This document shows, in pieces, positions 56,975 through 64,000 of a stretch of 64,000 nucleotides of DNA (position 1 is the stretch's first letter; each line of letters begins with the position of its first letter). The notes beneath the pieces are model-generated. The model worked only from the letters and a program-made list of their open reading frames with translations. It had not been told where the DNA came from and did not search any database. Origin of the DNA: Rutstroemia sp. NJR-2017a BVV2. Taxonomy: Eukaryota > Ascomycota > Leotiomycetes > Helotiales > Rutstroemiaceae. Location: contig NJPS01000022.1 in assembly GCA_002946415.1 (NCBI GenBank), positions 682,001 to 746,000 on the forward strand, read 5' to 3'. The position numbers and the translations under genes were made by a program.

Positions 56975-58015
56975 ATGTCAGAATACTCAATTCCTACACC
57001 TAAGCTTTAATATCACTGTAATCGCGATGATCGACTTCGAATTCATATACTATTCTATCAAGCTGGGTTTACGAAGGATCAAATTGCCCTTCAATTGAAC
57101 CTCTCAGTCCGACAGATCGAATATGTACTATGGTACCAACTTACACCTCAAAAACGACGATACGGCCGACGACCTTTCCTTGGGCCTTCTGAAAGGCAAC
57201 AACTCGTTGTATGGGTTTGTGTATCTGCTGCAAATAGAAGGGTTCCTTGGGCTCAGATTCCAGCAATATTTGGATGGGACTATCATGTTTATGCTATTGC
57301 AACAGCATTTAAGCTTGAAGGATTCGTATGTCGTACTGCTTTAAAGAAACCAGATCTCACTGCAGAATATGCGCGACTATATTTAAATTGGGCATTAGAG
57401 CATGTGTATTGGACAGCAGAAGAATAGGTTCAGATCCTCTGGAGCGACGAATCGTGGATTCAACCTGGAAGACATCGAAAAGTAAGAGTTACCCGTCGAC
57501 CTGGCGAAGCTCTGCATAAGGATTGTATTGAACCTAAGGTTCAACGTAAGATTGGATGGATGTTTTGGGGCTCAATATCAGGATTATATAGGAAAGGACC
57601 TGAAGTATTCTGGGAGAAGAGCTGGGGCAAGATCAACTCAGAAACGTATATTCAACAGATTGTACCTGTAGTACAGTATTATTGCTTGTACTATAGGCTT
57701 GTTTATATACAGGATAATGCTCCTGGCCATACCTCAAAAGCGACAACTGAAGCTCTTGAAGTAATAGGTATTAAGCCGATCTACTGGCCAGCGAAAAGTC
57801 CTGATTTGAACCCAATCGAAACTATATGGAATATCATGAAGGATTATATTGATAAATATCATCCGCAAGTTCATCGTTCGTATCCGCGATTAAAGCAAGC
57901 AGTTCTAGAAGCTTGGAATAGTATTACTGAAGGATTAATTAAGGAACTGATCGATTCTATGCCAGTATGTTGTAAAGCAGTCATTGAAGCAAATGGTTGG
58001 CATACAAAATATTAG
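56975..58015 (+). pseudogene. Tc1 transposase, interrupted by two in-frame stops
   Basis: Reading from ATG 56975, the frame is continuous to TAG 58013 except for TAA at 57008-57010 and TAG at 57425-57427. The N-terminal part has a helix-turn-helix (LFYQAGFTKDQIALQLNLS) and a basic RRYGRRPFL linker. The catalytic core shows ILWSDESW (first Asp), YIQDNAPGHT (second Asp) and SPDLNPIETIW (Glu), with 34 residues between the second Asp and Glu, i.e. DD34E. GWMFWGSISG is also typical. Both stops could come from C-to-T changes at CpA sites (CAA to TAA; TGG to TAG on the other strand), as RIP-type mutation would give. The protein is probably not made at full length. Confidence 0.88.
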
Positions 58016-58051
58016 TTAGTTCAATAAAAGCAGCATTGGATCCATTTTTGG

Positions 58052-58094
58052 TGTGGAGCGACAGGGACTACACTTATTTATCCAAAAAACCAAG
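58052..58094 (-). repeat. Right terminal inverted repeat of the Tc1 element
   Basis: 43 bp, reverse complement of the left repeat at 41 of 43 positions, ending CCAAG before the TA at 58095-58096. Confidence 0.92.
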
Positions 58095-58096
58095 TA

Positions 58097-58519
58097 TGCG
58101 GCCGTCCAATAGCCCCAACTAGATCACGCAATAGATCTCCAAAACTGGGTCGGGCCGCGTGTCTGGTTGATCTGCTACACGCATGCCCCCTACGAAACTT
58201 GAAAAGCTTCGCACCGGAAGATGTTTGAGGGGCTTTATTGATACTCGCAAGAATCATAAACCCCAATCACAAAGAAATTAAGCAAATCTTTTCGCACAGC
58301 CATTTACGCCAATGTATAGCTAGACTATAACACAGGCAATGGCTATTTGTAGGCTAATAGATTAATGTAAACCTTGAAATGCTGGTATTTCAGCAAAAGT
58401 CCTGCCATTATACTTCGACAGCTACTAGTCTATGAAGAACTGCAATTTGTCTCCTTACCCATCTACCATATCAAATACCCATCTCATTCGACCTTTCCGG
58501 CACTAGTGTGCAAACGCAT
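58097..58519. other. Region between the Tc1 element and the Yra1-type gene
   Basis: About 420 bp with no recognised gene. It probably includes the 3' untranslated region of the minus-strand gene that ends at 58520. Confidence 0.5.
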
Positions 58520-60060
58520 CTACTCAACCATCTCAATATCTCCTTCAGGTTGAGCAGGCTCGGCGGCTTGAGCCGGAGCCTCATTGCTAGCACCATTGTC
58601 ATTCTCCTTGGATCCATTTCCAAAGTAATCTTCCATTTCAGCATCGAGTTCCTCTTGTGTCTTCTTCGGTCTACCGTCTCGGGCAACCTTCTCTCCACGT
58701 GCAGCAGCAGGTGCGCGGTCTCCCCTCTCTCTTCTCGGACCTGGTCTGCGGCCATCTCTTCTGCGGGGCAACGGGCTACGAGAACGTCTGCCTCTGTTTC
58801 CTGGAACATAACGATCAACGTTGTCGGGGGGTGGTTTGCTAACATCCGAGTGTCGAACTGGTGATAACGAACGAGACCGGTCGGGTGAAAGTGAACGAGC
58901 TCGAGGGGCTCGACTTATGCGATCGGCAAGAGAACGACCCGCTCCTGCTCCTCCTCCTTCGAATCGACCTCCACGTCCCCTTGGGCCTTCAGGAACAACC
59001 TTCAAGCGAATTGGTTGACCTAAGGATCATTAGCATGTTTTTGGCTTCGCTCGGAAGAAATGCAGTTCATACCATTGGCGTTCGCGCCATGGAACTCATC
59101 GACCGCTTTCTGGGCGTCCCTTGGGCTCTCATAGGTGACATATGCCAGCCCTTCCGACCGCCCTGCACGATCATAAACCAGTTTCAAAGTAACGACGCGA
59201 CCCATTCGTTCAAAGAGATCCTAATACCCGTTTAGCCAATGTAACCATGCGATGATGCTTAAATATCATGTCATACCCATAAATCATCTTCGGTCAAGTC
59301 GTAGTGTATATTCTCCACCAAAATCTTCGCACTATTGCTGTGGGCAGGCAGTCAGCAGCCATTGCAGACAAATGGGTAAATATGTATAGCATACGAAACT
59401 CTGTCGGGAGCATCCCGAGTATCACGTCTATCGTAGTTATCGTAGCGGTTCGATGAGCTATCGTCTGCAAATGTGTGAGCCAAGACGGCAAGTAGGTAGA
59501 AAGCCGTCGTCGCATACTTCGATCATTGAATTTATCATGAACCCATTCCCTGGCAGGCGTTAGAATAGGAGTCTTTCAAACACAATCCGGACAGCAGAAA
59601 ACTTACGAGTCTATGTTTCTAGAATCATCTCGGTTTGGCTGCACAAAACGAGATGAGGCCTGCGTTAGCTATATTTTCAATTGACGTGCTTTCCATGAAC
59701 CATCGAAGGCGCCATGCGCTGATGTAGACAGCGATGCGATCTGAGAACATTCGGAGAGAGGAGGGATATCAGGTGCATGAGGATTGAGGAGGTGTCTGCA
59801 CCTAGAGCGGTGAAATTGCCCGTCAGAACGAAGATTGCGTATCGCAGACGAGGAAAAGATTTCTTACCTTTCTTACGCCGTCACGGGAAAAGTCATTTCG
59901 ATTTCCGTTATATCTGCGTCCACCACGACCTCGAGGCCCGCCAGTTCTCTGAAGGGAGCGTCAGCTTCATGTCGTGTTGCAAGGCTGAGGCAAGAACTTT
60001 TCAACGTTTGACGGGACTTACCTGGCGATCGGATGCGATTTCATCAAGACTGCGGTCCAT
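58520..60060 (-). CDS. ALY/REF-family mRNA export adaptor (Yra1/Mlo3 type)
   Basis: Eight exons: 60022-60060, 59868-59948, 59607-59638, 59518-59549, 59395-59464, 59277-59337, 59073-59220 and 58520-59019; 320 residues. It begins with MDRSLDEIASDR, the UAP56/Sub2-binding motif typical of ALY/REF proteins, followed by an RGG-rich stretch (RTGGPRGRGGRR). An RRM spans about 88-160 (AKILVENIHYDLTEDDLWDLF, GLAYVTYESPRDAQKAVDEFHG). The C-terminal tail is Arg/Ser/Pro and Arg/Gly rich and ends in a second binding motif (KTQEELDAEMEDYFG) and acidic residues. It links splicing and the TREX complex to nuclear mRNA export. Exons 3 and 4 are 32 nt each; all junction phases agree. Confidence 0.9.
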
Positions 60061-60373
60061 TGCTGCGGGTCTGAATAACAGAATAAGCCTAAAAGCAGCT
60101 TTATAATAAGGTGTTGTTGGCTTCGCACAAGTTGAATCGACGAGTATGAGTGTGTAGTATTTTGGATGAGATTTACCTGTCGGTACGTCAAAGAAGTCCC
60201 TAGCCTAGCACTCCTGGCGCCCGCGACTGATGGTCTTGCTGGCATGGTCCGTGCTAGAAAGCTTCATAATTGACCAATCAGGCTTCAGCATTGATCACGT
60301 CGTCTACATCATATGAAGTTTGCATTTCTTGCGCAAGAGAGACTTTCCATTTGGATTCTACATAATATATATC
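60061..60373. other. Intergenic region, Yra1-type gene to uncharacterised gene
   Basis: 313 bp upstream of the Yra1-type gene and downstream of the next minus-strand gene. No gene seen. Confidence 0.6.
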
Positions 60374-62606
60374 CTAATTTACATCGCTATCTTTTGGCCA
60401 AGGTATGCTTCCTTCCGACGAAGTAAAACGGGGTCGCATTGCCATTCTTCGAAACCTGAAAGCAGCCTGAGAGTTTAGGGATATATTTCGGTACACGTAT
60501 GAGTGAGGGATATCAATCTTGGTATCGTAATTCCGGAAGTCGGAAGTCATTACTACCTTTCCCTCAAATCCCTTTCTCAATCTCTGCTCCGACCGAAGAA
60601 AGAGACCAGACTCTGACACTGCACCGAAATGTCCTTGCTCAAAAACCAGTCCTTTCTTAGGGCTTATGCCACCATGGTTGTCCGGCATTTTGTCGATCGT
60701 ACTCGGCACCGCTCCAAACACAGTGGATTTCATCCAATTGATAGCCTCTGCCGTGTCAGGTATAGCAAGGCGCTCACTGGTTATGGAGTCCCGCCAATAG
60801 TGCAGATCTAGTGCTTCAGGGCCCTTAGTTGCATGTTCTTTGGCTTTGCTCGGGTTGACGGTGAAGAATTGTATCCAGTCTCCCGGCCGTGCGAGATCAC
60901 CCAACGCAGTATCTTGTTGTTCTTGTTCTGAAGCCCCAGGCGACATATCGAATCTTGCCTCTTCAATCTTCTCGTAATTCACCTGAGGGTCCAGGGATAG
61001 AAGCCCCTGCTTGATACCCCATCCGCCACCTCCACTCACTGAAAAATTGTTAGCTGCTGCATTGTGAGAGATAGGAAGCTACTTACGAACTCGACAAAGG
61101 ATAGCACCTGAAGCCAATCGTAGCCCAACCGATCTCGAATTTTCTCTTTCTTTCTCCCATAATGATTCTATTGATGATGATCGTGGCATGAATCCTCCAC
61201 GGAAATTCAGACCCACCAGTTCTTTTCTGTAAATAAGAGCCCATACTCCAATATTTGTGTTGGCTTTGCTGTAATTTATGTATTTTACAACCTGAGACTC
61301 TAGCTCTTGAGAGGCTGGCCCAGAGCTCTCATCTCCGACTCCGACTCCGAAATTTATCTGTCGAACAATATTACCCAGACCACTGGCGATGCGTCGAGCT
61401 GGCGTGAGAGGCACTGAAGGTATAAACATCGGAGGGACCATATAATTTCCTGATCTGAAGGCATTTATCTGCTGATACTGCTTGTTCTCACTTCTGAGCT
61501 TCTCGAATAAAATTTGACTTTGGCCTCGTTGCCAGTGTGTCGCAATGAGGGTAGAATGTGTTCCGTTCACAAAAAGGGTGTTGGCTAATGGTAAGGTTAT
61601 AGCAGCACGATCAAGTTTATCTGCTCCGCATATTATGAGGTGTGAAAGTTTGCCTGGACTTGCCGTAGTTGTCTTAAGTGATGGAGGATCGAATACATTT
61701 CTAGGACTGAGTAGATCAGCCCGTTGACCATATAGGAAAGACATCCCCTCAAGGCCACCGAGGTGCTCAGCCACCGGAACTTCACCAGGCGTTGGTGCAA
61801 GACCATCAACCACAGCGGCAATGACTATAATGCTGGTCTTTTTTCCAGCGTCACGATATGTTAATGCCTTCAACACCCTAGGAATGAAAAATGTATCGTC
61901 TTTCAACCACTCGGCGAATGAAGGTGTAGCCAAGATAACCAGTGCTTGTTCAGGGCCTCGCCAGTCCGAATGCCAAAGCTGCTCCGGCATGCGATTGGCC
62001 TTTACTGCGTCAATGATATCCCCTTTCTCCTACAAGATGTAAGCTACTGTGGGGAGTTCACAAGCCCCCTATGACACTTACAGTGAGCTTGGGATTAGGA
62101 CATATAATACTAAATTGTCGGGGACTTTGAAAACGCAGCTTGTCGTTTTTATTTGGACCGTCTGACAATGGCTGTGTGCCCGTCGAGGCTGGTTCAACAC
62201 CGTTCCTTAAATTCTTCAAGCGTTCCGCCACTACTTGACGGAGACGCCATCTTTCTTTTGATGGCCTTCTTGATAGGTCTTTTACGCGATGGATAAGAGG
62301 TTCAGTTTCACCAGACTTCCTTCCCCCCAAAAGCAGGGAAGCTAGTGAAGGCTCAGGGCTGCGTTGAACGTCTGGATCATTATGATCAGCAGCATGTTCC
62401 GTGCTTTCAGAATGAATCGTATCTAGCGATTCTAATTCCTCGGTTCGATCATTGATGTCTTTCCCTTCTTGCTCATTGCCGTCGTTAGAGCTGTGAGACG
62501 ACAACCCTCTAATTATTCTGTAAGGCGACTGCAGGTGCCTCGACAGGGCGTGAGCGCTGCGTAATGTTGTGAGTCTCCGATAAGGGAGATGTAATATCTG
62601 ATTCAT
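60374..62606 (-). CDS. Uncharacterised protein with mitochondrial-type leader
   Basis: Exons 62082-62606, 61087-62029 and 60374-61038; 710 residues. I do not recognise the family with certainty. The first 40 residues are Arg/His/Ser-rich without acidic residues (MNQILHLPYRRLTTLRSAHALSRHL...), like a mitochondrial presequence, followed by an acidic disordered stretch. The centre holds alternating hydrophobic strands (LVILATPSFAEWL, KTSIIVIAAVVDGLAP, GLEGMSFLYGQRADLL, LSHLIICGADKLDRAA) suggesting an alpha/beta fold with some likeness to FIST-type sensory domains. The last part begins LSGGGGWGIKQGLLSLDPQ, a striking glycine motif, and ends with DIPHSYVYRNISLNSQAAFRFRR. Introns are 52 and 48 nt. 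The splices restore reading frame and the GGGGWG motif. Confidence 0.8.
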
Positions 62607-64000
62607 CACGCTAGGAATAGCATAAGCGCTTCGCTTTCTGGCCTCGATGACCGAAAGCTTGCAGACCTAACGGTGAAGTGATATGCCAGAGTTCTGCGGG
62701 TTTGAGATTTTGGATTAGTCATGTATATATCACGTGATGTAGCGGAGAGAAACGGCCGCGGGAGATCAGCCGCATTGACTCGAGAGAAAGGAGCATGGCT
62801 GTTTGTTTCAATCCCATTAATGGCAGGGCTTGGAGCTATTGTTCGCAGTAACAAGTAACAATGATATGATGACTTGGTCGAAGGAAATTGGATTTACAGG
62901 ACAAACATGAGATTCATGGTTATAATGGCTCGGATAAGATAGCTATGTCTCCTGAATAAAATTAATGAAGAGAGGTATAACTTCGGTTACTGGAGATAAT
63001 GTCCGGATGGGTTGCACTAATAGCAAACATCCTTTCAGAATAATGATATCAAAACTTGAATCTCAGGCAATCAGCTACGTCCATCAAATTGCTCATGCGC
63101 TCCCTCTCAGAATGTAGAATGCAGCATCAGACCGCTTTATCCACCACTGACCATAGCAGCCAAACAGAGGCGTTGAGTCGGGAAGACAGAGGCGTAATGG
63201 CTGCTCGAGGGCTTGCTGATGTGGAGGAGATAAATAACGAACAAAAAGGCTCGACCGCAAGATGCACCCAACCAATGACCAGCAACTTCGCGATTTCCCT
63301 CCTGGAGATCTAAAACGTACTTTTACCGAAGCAGCCTAGCTAGTGATACGAAAAGCTGCAGAAGGTTACGCTAACAAGATCACGACGCAGGTCGCTGCAA
63401 GCATCTCGTGCATTGCATAGAGCAGAGAACCCCGATGGTCGATTCTCACTGGTCGTTGGACGTTCGCTATTCAGGGGAGCCGGCTCCGTTGATGGAGCAA
63501 TAATCAGAAAAAGGAAGCGATACGGGGTACGAGCACTTCGCTTCCCGAACTGCCTTACAGTATGAAGCGAACTCTTCATCTGTCCATCTACCAGTAGACG
63601 TGCACACAGGTGGGATAATCTAGGATAATCTTTACCAAGAGGGAGGAAAGAGGGGCAGCACAGCATCACGTCAATCAAAACGAGGATGAAGGCAAATCAA
63701 TGAATCAATCAAATCACCTCAATCACACCAACAGCGTACCGGTATCCGAGCGAGATCCAACGATCTTGAGTTTTGAGCAGTAGTTGGTTGGTTGACGGTA
63801 ACCGGTAAATTACCCATGATGGGAGAAGGATTTCTGGGTATGTTTTAGTCAGAGTACTTGCAGCGAAATAAATGAGCGACTTTTTGAAAGATATGTCGCC
63901 TCGTCTCGGCTCGCCTGAATCGCTTATCCCGGTTCTAAAAAGAACATTACGGTCGGTACTTTTAGAAGTCACTGCACTGCACTGCCCTGAGCGATTCGAA
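62607..64000. other. Right-edge region, no gene recognised
   Basis: 1.4 kb with only short frames lacking domains. The part near 62607 is the promoter of the minus-strand gene. The end of the window may contain the start of an incomplete feature, but nothing can be supported. Confidence 0.45.

Larger units (their letters stand above)
56834..58094 (+). mobile_element. Tc1/mariner-family DNA transposon (1261 bp)
   Basis: A complete element: 43-bp terminal inverted repeats (left 56834-56876, right 58052-58094) match at 41 of 43 positions and are flanked by TA dinucleotides (56832-56833 and 58095-58096), the Tc1/mariner target duplication. The ends read CTTGG...CCAAG. It encloses one transposase reading frame interrupted by two stop codons. 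Size and DD34E signature fit Tc1. It sits in the intergenic space between the 6PGDH-like gene and the Yra1-type gene, directly upstream of the former. Confidence 0.92.

Overview
The window reads as nuclear chromosomal DNA of a filamentous ascomycete (Pezizomycotina). Introns are mostly 45-100 nt with GT...AG ends and CTAAC-like branch points, there are no operons, and the gene content is typical of that group (a Hsp30-type small heat-shock protein, an RRM-YTH protein, GPI-type Ser/Thr-rich wall proteins, a Tc1 element). Several proteins resemble what I remember from Leotiomycetes such as Botrytis and Sclerotinia. That placement is an inference from memory, not a search result.

Layout. 0.6-3.7 kb: RPL11 and the spliceosomal SmB gene share a 342-bp divergent promoter, followed by the mitochondrial pyruvate carrier MPC1. 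5.4-7.0 kb: a four-TM membrane protein (minus). 10.1-12.1 kb: ADE16/17-type purine enzyme (minus). 14.7-15.2 kb: a small secreted Ser/Ala-rich protein. 16.1-19.0 kb: UMP kinase URA6, possibly with a spliced mitochondrial leader, convergent with translation factor eIF3m. About 19.0-25.6 kb is a gene-poor stretch. 25.6-27.6 kb: an RRM-YTH (m6A reader type) protein with a prion-like N-terminus. 29.6-30.3 kb: HSP30 with heat-shock elements upstream. 31.0-33.3 kb: a HAD phosphatase and proteasome beta6 (PRE7), which shares a 279-bp divergent promoter with phosphatidylinositol 4-kinase STT4 (33.6-39.7 kb). 40.1-43.6 kb: a SAM methyltransferase, LSM6, and a Rad60/Esc2-type SUMO-like-domain protein. 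44.1-46.6 kb: a membrane-anchored aspartic-protease-like protein with an altered active site. 49.3-54.1 kb: a 1549-residue mucin-like wall protein. 55.5-56.8 kb: a 6-phosphogluconate-dehydrogenase-like NAD(P)-binding protein whose upstream region carries a complete 1261-bp Tc1/mariner element (56834-58094) with two in-frame stops in its transposase. 58.5-60.1 kb: an ALY/REF (Yra1) mRNA-export adaptor with eight exons. 60.4-62.6 kb: an uncharacterised protein with a mitochondrial-type leader.

No clustered pathway, defence system, CRISPR or secondary-metabolite cluster is visible; most genes are unrelated housekeeping genes. The main points of interest are gene-structure features: in-frame microexons of 9, 11 and 16 nt and initiator exons of 7 and 11 nt, possible dual-targeting N-termini in URA6 and HSP30, the Tc1 insertion about 80 bp from a start codon, and the wall protein's C-terminal repeat. 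Splice sites below were placed by eye, using reading-frame continuity and family conservation; every multi-exon model given sums to a multiple of three.
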